A DNA stretch of 64,000 nucleotides from Bacillus sp. M6-12 (GCF_002860285.1 NZ_PGVF01000005.1:124001-188000); one strand, 5' to 3'; positions 52,319 to 61,676 are shown, counted from the stretch's first letter. Notes: generated by a model not told the origin, from the sequence alone. Numbers and translations are program-made.

Positions 52319-53152
52319 ATGGATTTTCTAATGTTATTGAAAGCAATTATTTTAGGACTTGTGGAAGGAATAACCGAATTTGCACCTGTTTCGTCAACAG
52401 GACATATGATTATTGTCGATGATATGTGGCTTCAGTCAAAAGAATTTTTAACGAAGCCTATTGCAAACACATTTAAAGTGGTGATTCAGCTTGGCTCCAT
52501 TCTTGCTGTAGTCATTGTTTTCCGAAACAGATTCATTGATATGCTGGGGCTAAACCGCCTTTTCAATAAAGGTACTGTTCAGCATACACAAGGGTTAAAG
52601 CTGTCACAAGTGATTGTCGGTTTAATACCTGCAGGAATCTTAGGCGTATTATTTGAGGATTATATTGATGAGCGTCTCTTTTCAACATCTTCTGTATTGA
52701 TTGGACTAGTTATCGGTGCAGTATTTATGATTATTGCTGATATTTTTGGAGCAAAAAACTTAAAGGTAGATTCTGTTGACCAGATTACATACAGACAGGC
52801 CTTTACAATTGGACTGATTCAATGCTTCTCGCTCTGGCCAGGATTTTCCCGCTCAGGATCAACGATTTCTGGCGGGGTACTGTTAGGGTTAAGCCACCGC
52901 GCGGCTGCAGATTTCACATTTATCATGGCTGTTCCGATCATGGCTGGTGCGAGCTTCCTGTCATTGATTAAAAACCTTGAGTACTTCACGATGGATGCCA
53001 TGCCGTTCTTTATCGCAGGATTTATCAGCGCGTTTGTATTTGCGTTAATATCGATTCGGTTTTTCCTAAAGCTGATTAACAAAGTTAAATTAATACCTTT
53101 TGCGATTTATCGAATTGTACTGGCAGCAGTTATTTATATTGTTTACTTTTAA
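52319..53152 (+). CDS. uppP: Undecaprenyl-diphosphatase (BacA/UppP type)
   Basis: 277 residues, eight membrane segments. Signature motifs: ILGLVEGITEFAPVSSTGHMIIV and SLWPGFSRSGSTISGGVLLG, holding the catalytic Glu, His, Ser and Arg. It dephosphorylates undecaprenyl pyrophosphate, recycling the peptidoglycan carrier, and gives bacitracin tolerance. AAGGAG precedes the ATG. Terminator follows. Confidence 0.94.
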   Translation: MDFLMLLKAIILGLVEGITEFAPVSSTGHMIIVDDMWLQSKEFLTKPIANTFKVVIQLGSILAVVIVFRNRFIDMLGLNRLFNKGTVQHTQGLKLSQVIVGLIPAGILGVLFEDYIDERLFSTSSVLIGLVIGAVFMIIADIFGAKNLKVDSVDQITYRQAFTIGLIQCFSLWPGFSRSGSTISGGVLLGLSHRAAADFTFIMAVPIMAGASFLSLIKNLEYFTMDAMPFFIAGFISAFVFALISIRFFLKLINKVKLIPFAIYRIVLAAVIYIVYF

Positions 53153-53198
53153 AAAAACGGTTTCGGAGCATATTGAATGCTTCGAAACCGTTTTTTTG
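53151..53198. terminator. Bidirectional terminator after uppP
   Basis: AAACGGTTTCGGAGCAT / ATGCTTCGAAACCGTTT with one mismatch, A-run before and seven Ts after. Confidence 0.85.
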
Positions 53199-53220
53199 TA
53201 TTATGCTGCTTTTGAAAAGT

Positions 53221-53345
53221 CGAAAAATGCCGAGAAATCGATAAAATCGGGAAGTTGCCGTATAAATTTCCGGTGCTGAACGATAAAAATCCGAGGGTTG
53301 ATTGAAAAAATTTGAAAGTTGTTCGATAAATCAATCAATGTTGAT
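53221..53345. repeat. Degenerate ~21-bp tandem array, CGATAAA type
   Basis: Units begin at 53221, 53239, 53259, 53281, 53303 and 53324 (steps 18, 20, 22, 22, 21). Each starts with CGATAAAA or a variant (CGAAAAAT, CGTATAAA, TGAAAAAA) and most end in GTTG or GTTGC/T. A further CCGATAAAA lies near 53410. Between the uppP terminator and exoA; no coding frame. About two helical turns per unit. Confidence 0.5.
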
Positions 53346-53510
53346 GATAACTGCTTTTCTGCAATACCCTTCTGGGGTATAATTGGCTGAATTTCCCTAT
53401 AATTTCCCGATAAAATAGCTAAAAAGGCAATCGGTTTTCAGAATCATAGTGTATTTACAAGTAAATAAAGCATTATTCCGGTTTTTATAATACTTTTTCT
53501 CCCTATATTA

Positions 53511-53542
53511 AAAACCGACCGGATATTGGTTTATCCGGTTTT
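53511..53542 (-). terminator. Terminator after exoA
   Basis: ACCGGATA (53518-53525) / TATCCGGT (53532-53539); on the minus strand followed by CGGTTTTTAA. Confidence 0.55.
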
Positions 53543-53559
53543 CTGGAAACTTTATGAAA

Positions 53560-54318
53560 TTAAACAAAATCCAGCTCCAAAACGACCGGGCAGTGGTCGC
53601 TGCCCATTACATGTGAATCGATATGAGCGTTTTTCAATGAATCTTTTAATCTTTCAGAAACAATAAAATAGTCTATGCGCCAGCCTATATTCCGTTCTCT
53701 TACTTTATTCATATAAGACCACCATGTATAGGCATCTTTTTGATCCGGGTTTAGGAATCTAAATGTATCAATAAAACCAGACTTTAGCAGCTCGGTCATT
53801 TTTCCGCGTTCTTCTGGCGTAAAGCCGGAGTTCTTAATATTGGATTTTGGGTTTTTTAAGTCGATTTCCTGATGGGCAACATTCAGATCGCCACAAAAAA
53901 CGACAGGCTTAACCTTGTCCAATTCCATTAGATAATCCCGGATCTCATCTTCCCATTGGAGCCTGTATTCAATCCGTGATAAATCTCTTTTGGAGTTGGG
54001 TGTATATACGTTTACAATATAAAAATCCTCGAATTCAAGGGTTAAAGTCCTTCCCTCCGGTTCGTCATCCCGAAGTCCAATTCCATATTTTACATTAAGG
54101 GGCTTTTTCTTAGTAAAAACCGCAGTACCGGAATAGCCTTTTTTCAGCGCATAGTTCCAATATTGTTCATAGCCTTCCAGCTCCATTGAAATTTGTCCTG
54201 CCTGCAGTTTTGATTCTTGAATGCAGAAAATATCCGCATCTGTATCCTTAAAATATTCTAAAAAACCTTTTCCAACACAAGCCCTTATTCCATTCACATT
54301 CCATGAAACCAATTTCAT
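53560..54318 (-). CDS. exoA: Exodeoxyribonuclease III / AP endonuclease ExoA
   Basis: 252 residues. The exonuclease III landmarks are in order: MKLVSWNVNGIRACVGKGF, DIFCIQESKLQ (metal-binding Glu), YTPNSKRDLSRIEYRLQWE, VFCGDLNVAHQEIDLKNPKSN, and IDSHVMGSDHCPVVLEL with the catalytic Asp-His pair. Cleaves at abasic sites; with Nfo it is needed for spore DNA repair. ATG 54318 has AAGGAG 13 nt upstream, longer than usual; the open frame continues 10 codons above it. Confidence 0.92.
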   Translation of the reverse strand: MKLVSWNVNGIRACVGKGFLEYFKDTDADIFCIQESKLQAGQISMELEGYEQYWNYALKKGYSGTAVFTKKKPLNVKYGIGLRDDEPEGRTLTLEFEDFYIVNVYTPNSKRDLSRIEYRLQWEDEIRDYLMELDKVKPVVFCGDLNVAHQEIDLKNPKSNIKNSGFTPEERGKMTELLKSGFIDTFRFLNPDQKDAYTWWSYMNKVRERNIGWRIDYFIVSERLKDSLKNAHIDSHVMGSDHCPVVLELDFV

Positions 54319-54400
54319 TTTGGTATTTCGTCTCCTTGCTGCCAGCATACAAAGCTGAATATTAAATCTTTCCTATATCATGCTGATCGTTTTTTCGCTT

Positions 54401-55130
54401 TTAATCGTCTTCGTCCAGGAACAATTCTTTTAAAAATTGATCCCTTCTATTCAAAAAGCCTTTCATTATCTGATAATGGTCGGTCATTTCATATTGTACC
54501 TCTGAAATTTCAGCTTCGTCAAAACTGTAGATTGTGGCATTCGGATAGCCAAGCAGTATGGGGAATGGGTTGCTATAATAAATTGACTTTCGCCATCAGT
54601 TACTAAGTCATGAAGAATTCTTAAAAACGCAAGCTGTCTTTGCGGAGACAGTGCGGCTTCTGGTTCATCTAATAAATAGATTCCTCTCCCTTTAAACCGA
54701 TTCAGGAAGAGAGCCAAGAAAGATTCACCGTGCGATTGGTGATGCAAAGAACGCCCGCCATAATTCAAAAAGCCTGTATCATCATCTACCTCTTCAAATG
54801 AGTGGCAAAATGATAAAATGACTCCGCGCGAAGAAAGAAACTATTAGTAATTTTTGGAAGCCATGAGAGTGTAATATAATTACCAAGCTCAGATTTAGAC
54901 GCATAAAGATCATAAGCATTATTACGGCCGCCACCGGCGGTATTAAATCCGCATTTTTCAGCAATTGCTTCCAACAATGTAGATTTCCCTGATCCGTTTT
55001 CTCCCACAAAAAAGGTTACATTATTTTTTAACTCCAGTTCATGAAAACTGTTAATACAGGGAATGTTAAACGGATATTCGTCAGTATTAAGTATTCTTTC
55101 TCTTTGAATAGTAATTTTTCTTAAAGACAT
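54401..55130 (-). pseudogene. AAA-family ATPase split by two single-base frameshifts
   Basis: Three pieces read together as one ~245-residue ATPase. Piece 1 (55130 to ~54786) has Walker A VGENGSGKSTLLEAIAEK. Piece 2 (~54784 to ~54560) has NYGGRSLHHQSHGESFLALF and Walker B IYLLDEPEAALSP. Piece 3 ends TATSFDEAEIS-like and ELFLDEDD at 54401. Frame changes fall at CATTTGAAG (~54800) and TTCCCCATA (~54565); one added T and one added C would restore everything. All motifs are conserved, so a sequence error is as likely as real inactivation. AGGTG precedes the ATG. Confidence 0.75.
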
Positions 55131-55198
55131 TTTAAGACACCTGCAAGCTTATTAGTTTCAGTAAATTAGTAAATCAGAATTTTATATTGGTACTTTGT

Positions 55199-55711
55199 TT
55201 ATTTTAACGAAGACAGTAAATCTGTCAATTCGCAATAAATTCCCACAACTTCTTCCATTTTCATCCGCACCAGCCCGCTGGAGGATGGGGCCACAAAATC
55301 AATTGTCCCTGGCACCACAGAAATTTCCTGGCGTCCCCACTTCGCCTCCTTTTTTTTACTGAATTGCTGATATACTCCTTTGCCTACATAACAGGCAATC
55401 TTTGGTTTAAAGGTTCGGATTTTCCCTCTCAATTCCAACCGGCCTTCCTGATATTCATCTTTCGTAATTTCGTCAGCTGCTTTTGTTGGCCGGGAAACGA
55501 TATTCGTTAATCCGTATCCCAGTTCCAGTAACAAATGGTTCTCTTCAGGAAGAAATTTTCGCGGCGTGAGGCCTGCTTCGTGAAGGATTTTCCAGAAACG
55601 GTTATTGGGGTTTGCATAATGGAATCCTGATTCTCCTGAACGGATACTTGGGTTAAAGCCGACGAATAAAATATCTAGACCTTCTTTTAGATGGTCCGGA
55701 ATAGGATTCAT
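55199..55711 (-). CDS. mug: G:T/U mismatch-specific DNA glycosylase (Mug/TDG family)
   Basis: 170 residues. Motif A is VGFNPSIRSGESGFHYANPNNRFWKIL, with the GxNPS and the Asn that positions water; motif B is VAPSSSGLVRMKMEE. This matches Mug/TDG and not Ung. It removes U, T or ethenocytosine opposite G. GGAAGGTGAG precedes the ATG. Confidence 0.85.
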   Translation of the reverse strand: MNPIPDHLKEGLDILFVGFNPSIRSGESGFHYANPNNRFWKILHEAGLTPRKFLPEENHLLLELGYGLTNIVSRPTKAADEITKDEYQEGRLELRGKIRTFKPKIACYVGKGVYQQFSKKKEAKWGRQEISVVPGTIDFVAPSSSGLVRMKMEEVVGIYCELTDLLSSLK

Positions 55712-55772
55712 TTTCTCACCTTCCTCAACCTATATATAAAAAGCGGTCCTCTAATAGAAGACCGCCTAACTA

Positions 55773-56174
55773 TTATTCTTTAACTGCTTTTCCTGCTTCA
55801 GCAATATGGTGCATCAGGTGGGCAAGATGGTGAAGCGGTCCATATTCTTCTTCATCATCTTCGTCATCCGCTTCTTCAGTAAATTCCATGTCATTTAAGT
55901 ATAGAGCCATAAATTCATAAAAATCCTTCAATTCAAAGGAATAGCAAGCGCTCGGATCCTCATTATCCTCTTCATATTGAAGAACCATGTAAGAGATATC
56001 GCCATCCGCGTCTGCCGCGTCGAAGAAGACAAAGAACCCGATATTAGTGTCAAATTCAAATAGGTGCCTTGTTCCGCCCACTGTTGCTTTTTCGAAATCT
56101 TCCTCATTCAGCTTTTGAATTGTCATGGAGTCCACGTTATCTTCCTGATGAAAGCTAACAATAAATGAATTCAA
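55773..56174 (-). CDS. Acidic cytosolic hypothetical protein
   Basis: 133 residues with a beta-rich first part (FEFDTNIGFFVFFDAADADGDISYMVLQYEE) and a highly acidic segment EEADDEDDEEEYG leading into a His-rich helix PLHHLAHLMHHIAEAGK. The His cluster could bind metal (inference). TTG 56174 is the start, with AAGGAGG 8 nt upstream. No family recognised. Confidence 0.65.
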   Translation of the reverse strand: MNSFIVSFHQEDNVDSMTIQKLNEEDFEKATVGGTRHLFEFDTNIGFFVFFDAADADGDISYMVLQYEEDNEDPSACYSFELKDFYEFMALYLNDMEFTEEADDEDDEEEYGPLHHLAHLMHHIAEAGKAVKE

Positions 56175-56231
56175 AGTCTTCGCCTCCTTATTAAAATGTA
56201 AACAAGTATAACTGTCTCAACAATTACAGAT

Positions 56232-56421
56232 GACTAGCTAGAACGCCCAGCCCCGACGAACAGGACAAGGAAAAGCTGCCGCGATACATCTCACGAAACA
56301 AAGCGCTAGCTTGGTGAGGATGGGCAAGTGCCGGCGTCGCCACAGGACGAAGGTTGTAACATGGTTTTAGTTACAACACTGGCGATCTTAGACGTTCTTC
56401 CTCTAACAGGGCGCATGCGCT
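56232..56421. repeat. Dispersed GC-rich intergenic element (copy B)
   Basis: G+C-rich in an A+T-rich setting, with palindromic parts: GCCCAGCCCCGACG at the left, GTTGTAAC/GTTACAAC hairpin (about 56346-56375), GCGCATGCGC at the right. Its GTGAGGATGGGCAAGTGC...CGCCACAGGACG block recurs, diverged, at 49935-50025. No coding frame; probably a structured mobile or RNA-like repeat of Bacillaceae. Confidence 0.55.
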
Positions 56422-56492
56422 TTTCTTACATACATTATAGTTTTTACCCTATTTATGTAAAATAACCCCTATTTGCCGATTTTGGTTATGGT

Positions 56493-56963
56493 CTAATTTT
56501 TGATTGCTGAATTAGCGATCACACGTTTCATGGCGTGAACTTGCCCTAAATGATATGACTGGTGATAAACGGCCATGTTCGCCAGTTCGCCAAAGGTTTC
56601 CAGATCGAGGAACGGTTTTTTCAGTTTTTCGTCTAACCGTTCAAACGGAATGTCTTTAATTCGGATCACCTGTTCTTTCAGCTGTGCGGTCAATTCTTCA
56701 ATCGAAGGAGCATCACCCTGCCATTCGGATGGTTTTGTCCCAGGTCCAAACAATTCAATATAATTTTCGGGAAGATGGGCAGATTTTTTTGGAAAACCAA
56801 ACATAAATTGTTCTGTAACAGTCAAAATATGCCCGGCATGCCAGCGAATGTTGTTGTTGAAACCTTCAGGCTGGATATCCAACATTTCTTTTTCAATGCC
56901 TTCAAGTGTGCGAACGATAAATATGTTCGTCAATTCAAATTGTTTATACAATAGTTCACTCAT
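56493..56963 (-). CDS. DinB-family protein
   Basis: 156 residues. MSELLYKQFELTNIFIVRTLEGIEKEML, then RWHAGHILTVTEQFMFG with the first His, and MAVYHQSYHLGQVHAMKRVIA with the later metal-ligand His residues. Third DinB/YfiT-like gene in this window. ATG 56963 has GGGAGG at good spacing; the 15-codon extension upstream overlaps that site. Confidence 0.8.
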   Translation of the reverse strand: MSELLYKQFELTNIFIVRTLEGIEKEMLDIQPEGFNNNIRWHAGHILTVTEQFMFGFPKKSAHLPENYIELFGPGTKPSEWQGDAPSIEELTAQLKEQVIRIKDIPFERLDEKLKKPFLDLETFGELANMAVYHQSYHLGQVHAMKRVIANSAIKN

Positions 56964-57082
56964 TGCATTTCCTCCCTTTTTAAAAAATGAGATGAATCGT
57001 TGTTGCAATTTGCTCCTTCATATATATTTAACATCGTAGGATGTAATTCCTGCTAATCTTAAAAAACTCTATACGTTAAACT

Positions 57083-59335
57083 TTAGAGCAAAACTCCAGC
57101 AGGCAGCTGGGCAAGAAAATATTCACTTACTGCCATTGAATCGAGCCTGCTTGCGACATATGGCGGCTGCACTCTTTTTGCACATTCGACCGGAATTCCA
57201 AGCCAAAACAATCTCCCATCAATGATCATAAATGGTAAAGAAAAGCTTTCCTGAATCCACTTATCAGGAGCTATGCCATGTATGCTTGCCTCCGAGAGGA
57301 CTGTCAGCTTCGCATTGCTGCTTTTTGAGGAAAGCATTTTTATCCATATTTCAGGTAATAACTTTGCATTGGGGAGGGAAAGAACAATTGATTCTCTAGC
57401 TTCGGCAATATCCTGGGCGGCTCTTTCCAATTTTCTTGCATGCATCCATTGCAGGCGATGATGCTGGTTTTTAATCCAGGCACCTATTTGGCCGATATCT
57501 GCTGTCTGACCAAGGTTTGACTGATGAGTAATCAGCTTATGCAATGTCTTGCTTCTATAAATTTTATCCTTACTAAATTCACTGTCAGCTACATGAATAA
57601 ATTTGCCCTTTGTTCTCGTAATCGCAACATTAATCAGCCTTTCGCTGCCAGGACCTGTAAGCAGCATGCCGGCCCTTTCATGAGGGTAGCTGTCCACTCC
57701 ATCAAATATCATGACTTCCCGCTCACTTCCTTGAAAACGGTGTACGGTTGCTGCCAGGATATCGGCTGTTTCCCTTTCCTTGCTATAAAGGTCTTTTAAC
57801 AGAATCTCCATTAGTTCAGCCTGTGCCCGGTAAGGGGTGGCATAACCGATCGAGCGTGACCCGCCTACATACGCTTCATGTATCAATTGAAAAGACAGCA
57901 TCAAATGCGATGGGTTGATTCTGGAGCCAGATGATTTTTCAGTCAGGCAGTTTTCTCCTGTAAAGGCAGTATCAACTAGCATGGATGCCCGATCTGGAAA
58001 CGGAGCTCGCCCTGCTATATCCTGACGGCTAGTAAAAACAGTTTCGTGGTCAGCGACAAGTCCATGGTAAATATGCCTGTTTGTAAAAGCAGAAATTTCA
58101 GGGTGCATTCTTCTTTGCTCGTCCAATAGAAACAGATGCGGATGAAGCTGGCTGCCTTGCTGCTCGTTAACAACTCCTGCCCGGTGAAAAATGTCCTCTT
58201 TAAGCCATTTAGTTACTAATTCATGGCGTGCAGCTGCAATAGGCGGCAGCTGTTTAAAGTCGCCGCAAACAATGATCCTCTTCGCAAGTGAAGCGGCGAA
58301 TGCAATTTGTGGCACATAGGCCATGCTTGCTTCGTCAACGATGACCAGATTAAATTCATTCGCATAGATTGCTTCGTCTGTCGCGGCCTTTGCCAGAGTG
58401 GTAGCAACTATCTTGGCTTCCTTTAAAAACTGAATCTCTTTATAACGAATTTTTTCAAGGACTCGGGAAATTTTTGTTTCCAGATCTATAAGCTGGTCTG
58501 TATCCCGCTTGCTGAATGAACGGCCAATATCCTGCTTTAGCAATCGCTTTTCTTCGAACAATTGCTGACGTTCTTCAGCGAGCTGCGGGTGATGTTTGCC
58601 GATTAGCTGGGTGGTTGTCAGTCTTTCTAAACCTGAAAGGATTTCTCCGGATTGTGAACCATACCGAAGAATTTCTCCTTCAACAAACTTCTTCTTTTTA
58701 GTTAAAAAAGCAGATGTTTCTTGTGCAAGGACATCGACTGCCTGGTTGCTGTGAGAAACGATCAGCACTCGTTCTCCCTTAAGGTACTTATTGGCAGCTA
58801 CTCGTGCGAGTGTATGTGTTTTTCCTGTACCGGGCGGGCCCCATACATATGTAACCGGGTTGTACTTTGCCCTTGCAAACAGTTGCTGCAGCTTCGTTTT
58901 GCCGCGTGAATCAGGCTGCTTTGCCGGCATGGAAGGATCTATCAGCTTTTTGATTCTAACCCGTTTATTTTTGCTTTTCCCGGCTTCATCCAATCGTAAA
59001 ATAAGCTGTTCAAGCAATTCCCATGGGTCAAACAATATATGGGCATCCGAGATCAAATCTCCAAGCGATTGAGTTAAAGCGAGAATCACACTGTTTCCTT
59101 CAGAGGAAAGGATTCTTCCATCCGCCATCATGCTGCCCCATTCCAAGCGTATCGAAGAACCGAGCGGGATCTTGATAGATGAACTTGTCTCAAAATAATA
59201 ATTATAAGAACCTTCAGCTGACAGCAAATGGCCGTTTTTAATGCGGTATTTCGTACTGCCGTACTTTTTTATATATTGAATTTCGATTTGAAGGGCCTTT
59301 TGCCATTCTTTAATTAAACCGATTGTAGTTGTCAT
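57083..59335 (-). CDS. UPF1/DNA2-like superfamily 1 helicase
   Basis: 750 residues. N-terminal ~150-residue beta-domain, then the SF1B core: Walker A YVWGPPGTGKTHTLARVA, SHSNQAVDVL, motif II NLVIVDEASMAY, CGDFKQLPPIA, LDEQRRMHPEISAF, GYATPYRAQAELME, VHRFQGSEREVMIFDGV and NVAITRTKGK. The last ~150 residues form a separate PLD-like alpha/beta domain (SIVLSLPNAKLLPEIWIKML; FMIIDGRLFWLGI) without the catalytic HKD. Role: nucleic acid repair or defence-like helicase; substrate not inferable. GGAAGAG precedes the ATG. Confidence 0.85.
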   Translation of the reverse strand: MTTTIGLIKEWQKALQIEIQYIKKYGSTKYRIKNGHLLSAEGSYNYYFETSSSIKIPLGSSIRLEWGSMMADGRILSSEGNSVILALTQSLGDLISDAHILFDPWELLEQLILRLDEAGKSKNKRVRIKKLIDPSMPAKQPDSRGKTKLQQLFARAKYNPVTYVWGPPGTGKTHTLARVAANKYLKGERVLIVSHSNQAVDVLAQETSAFLTKKKKFVEGEILRYGSQSGEILSGLERLTTTQLIGKHHPQLAEERQQLFEEKRLLKQDIGRSFSKRDTDQLIDLETKISRVLEKIRYKEIQFLKEAKIVATTLAKAATDEAIYANEFNLVIVDEASMAYVPQIAFAASLAKRIIVCGDFKQLPPIAAARHELVTKWLKEDIFHRAGVVNEQQGSQLHPHLFLLDEQRRMHPEISAFTNRHIYHGLVADHETVFTSRQDIAGRAPFPDRASMLVDTAFTGENCLTEKSSGSRINPSHLMLSFQLIHEAYVGGSRSIGYATPYRAQAELMEILLKDLYSKERETADILAATVHRFQGSEREVMIFDGVDSYPHERAGMLLTGPGSERLINVAITRTKGKFIHVADSEFSKDKIYRSKTLHKLITHQSNLGQTADIGQIGAWIKNQHHRLQWMHARKLERAAQDIAEARESIVLSLPNAKLLPEIWIKMLSSKSSNAKLTVLSEASIHGIAPDKWIQESFSLPFMIIDGRLFWLGIPVECAKRVQPPYVASRLDSMAVSEYFLAQLPAGVLL

Positions 59336-59483
59336 GCTTCTCTTCCTTTGTTTAATTTAAATCGGTTTCTAGTGGTTCCCGAGGGTTAGCTTAAATATGA
59401 TTGTATTAGAATAAAAGTCTCTGTTAAGCTTCGCAGTTGATTTCCGCTACACGTATGCTAAATGCCCTGCTATTAAATCTCAC

Positions 59484-59520
59484 AGAAAAACCCTGTCATA
59501 CAGAATGACAAGGTTTTACA
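59484..59520 (-). terminator. Terminator after the patatin gene
   Basis: AAAACCTTGTCAT / ATGACAGGGTTTT with one mismatch around a 5-nt loop; T-run on the minus strand. Confidence 0.75.
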
Positions 59521-59537
59521 TTCATTCTTTCCCTTTT

Positions 59538-60389
59538 TTATAAAAATTCAAGCATTTCAGCAGATCTTCTTTTCGCTTCAACATAGCCTTGCTGATATAG
59601 CTTGTCCAGTTTAGCAGGGTTTCGTTCGATTCGGCCAACCTCCAGCTTTTCCATTGGCCGGATAATAAACACATTGCCTTGTGCTTCTTGATCCTCCAAA
59701 TAACTGACTGTGCTGTTATAAACCTCATGGCGGTTCATTATCGACCGGACTAACCCTTCATAATGGCCGTATTTCCGTTTTAACAACCAACCTAAAGAAG
59801 GTTTTTTCTTAAAATATCCTTCATTCCTAGTTAATATTACAACGTTTTTTAGATTGCCATCCTGTTCCGATTTTTTTATCGGGATTGGATCGGAAATGCC
59901 GCCATCAAGCAGATATCTGCCATTATAGCTGATTTCCGGCGCCATGAATGGGAGCGAGCTGGAAGCACGTAAAACGGTTAAAATATCTTCGTTATTCGCG
60001 AACTGTGATTTCTCGAAATATACTGGCTCTCCAGTCATGCAATCGGTAGTTCCAACAACGAATTGTCTTTCTTCCTGATGAAAAGTATTAAAATCAAACG
60101 GTACAAGTTCATTTGGCAGCTTATCAAAAATAAAATCCATCCCGAATAACTCTCTGCTCCTAACAAAACGTTTAAGAGAAATGTACTCCGGATGTGTACT
60201 ATACTGGATAGTTACTTTATGATTTCGGCCTATTTGTCTGGAAACGTAGGAAGATCCATGGCAAGCTCCTGCAGAAACCCCAATTACGTAAGGGAGCTGG
60301 ATATTCTGTTCCATAAAGAAGTGCAAGACTCCTGCTGTGAAGGCTCCTCTCATACCTCCGCCTTCTAAAACCAGTCCTGTATTTTGCAT
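59538..60389 (-). CDS. Patatin-like phospholipase
   Basis: 283 residues. Oxyanion hole EGGGMRGAFTAGVL, nucleophile elbow GVSAGACHGSSY and the DGGISDPIPI catalytic Asp are present. YjjU-like cytoplasmic acyl hydrolase with unknown lipid substrate. AGAGG precedes the ATG. Confidence 0.9.
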   Translation of the reverse strand: MQNTGLVLEGGGMRGAFTAGVLHFFMEQNIQLPYVIGVSAGACHGSSYVSRQIGRNHKVTIQYSTHPEYISLKRFVRSRELFGMDFIFDKLPNELVPFDFNTFHQEERQFVVGTTDCMTGEPVYFEKSQFANNEDILTVLRASSSLPFMAPEISYNGRYLLDGGISDPIPIKKSEQDGNLKNVVILTRNEGYFKKKPSLGWLLKRKYGHYEGLVRSIMNRHEVYNSTVSYLEDQEAQGNVFIIRPMEKLEVGRIERNPAKLDKLYQQGYVEAKRRSAEMLEFL

Positions 60390-60567
60390 ATATAAATCGC
60401 CTCTTTAATTTATCTTTATATCTCTACGATTTTACCATAACTGCAGCCCAATCAAAACTGATGATGCCATATAAGCAGTTCTGGGAAAAATATTTAATAA
60501 CATCAAGTTTACTTGAAATAAAAAGAAGGAATGAAAGAGAAAGACGTTCAATACGGGAGGTTACATA

Positions 60568-61665
60568 GTGTGGATTCATAAACCCTTTTTTCAATATGCA
60601 ACAGCAGTTTTGCTGGTTGTGATCATTATTTTTTTTCTCGGAAAAATCGATTACTTTTTATGGCCTTTTCAAAAGACAGCAGCTACTATCTTCTTTCCGA
60701 TTGTGATTGCTGGACTATTATATTATTTGGTAAGGCCTATCGTTCGATTGCTTTCAAAGCGGATGCCGAAAACGGCAAGCATCTTTATTGTATTTGCAGT
60801 TTTCATCGCCATTATTTCAGGAGTGTCCTACTTTTACGGAAATGCTATAGCAGAGCAGGTTCAGGATCTTTCTAAAGTTCTTCCTGATAAAGTAAAGGAA
60901 ATTTCCTCGGAATCTGAAAAAGCAATTGAGGATAGCAAGCTCGGAGTAGTTAAAACAGATAACCTGTCACAAAAAGCACAGCGCTATCTGAATACTCTTG
61001 CAGAAAAGCTGGTCGGCAATCTTGCGGATGTTATTTCCGTCATTACGAGTGTAGCAACTGTATTGGTTATTGTTCCTTTTATCCTTTTTTATTTTCTGAA
61101 AGATGATCACAGGCTAAGGCCATTTCTCTTAAAATATCTTCCTGATGAACATGAAGGAGAAGGAAATGTAATTTTGCTTGATATAGATAAGACTTTATCC
61201 ACCTATATTATAGGGCAATTTATAATTGCCATTGTTGATGGGATCTTAATGTATATAGGTTATTTGATTATTGGAATTGATTATGCGATTATCCTGGCAT
61301 TGTTTGCTATGGTCCTGACTGTTGTCCCGTTTATTGGGCCAATGATGGGAGTGATTCCGGCCATGTTTATCGCACTGCAGCAGGAACCATTCATGGCTGT
61401 AAAAGTCCTGATTGTCCTTGCTGTCGTTCAGCAGCTGGAGGGTTATCTTGTAACACCTCACGTAATGGGAAAACGGCTGAATATTCATCCATTAACCATT
61501 ATCCTGCTTCTGCTAGTGGCAGGATCCATCTATGGGTTTCTGGGCATTTTGCTTGCGATTCCGCTGTATTCTGTTATCAAAACACTAATTAAAAACTTCC
61601 GCTTATTTTATCGGTTGCGAAGAAAGCGTGAAGAGAGCTCCCCAGTAAGTCTGAAAAAATCATAA
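60568..61665 (+). CDS. AI-2E-family (PerM/UPF0118) permease
   Basis: 365 residues, seven to eight membrane segments with a large loop (SEKAIEDSKLGVVKTDNLSQKAQRYLNTLAEKL) in the first half. FAMVLTVVPFIGPMMGVIPAMFIAL and VMGKRLNIHPLTIILLLLVAGSIYGFLGILLAIPLYSVIK are family signatures. Substrates range from AI-2 to Na+/H+ antiport; not inferable. GTG 60568 has GGGAGG 9 nt upstream. Basic C-terminal tail. Confidence 0.88.
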   Translation: MWIHKPFFQYATAVLLVVIIIFFLGKIDYFLWPFQKTAATIFFPIVIAGLLYYLVRPIVRLLSKRMPKTASIFIVFAVFIAIISGVSYFYGNAIAEQVQDLSKVLPDKVKEISSESEKAIEDSKLGVVKTDNLSQKAQRYLNTLAEKLVGNLADVISVITSVATVLVIVPFILFYFLKDDHRLRPFLLKYLPDEHEGEGNVILLDIDKTLSTYIIGQFIIAIVDGILMYIGYLIIGIDYAIILALFAMVLTVVPFIGPMMGVIPAMFIALQQEPFMAVKVLIVLAVVQQLEGYLVTPHVMGKRLNIHPLTIILLLLVAGSIYGFLGILLAIPLYSVIKTLIKNFRLFYRLRRKREESSPVSLKKS

Positions 61666-61676
61666 CTCAATATGAA

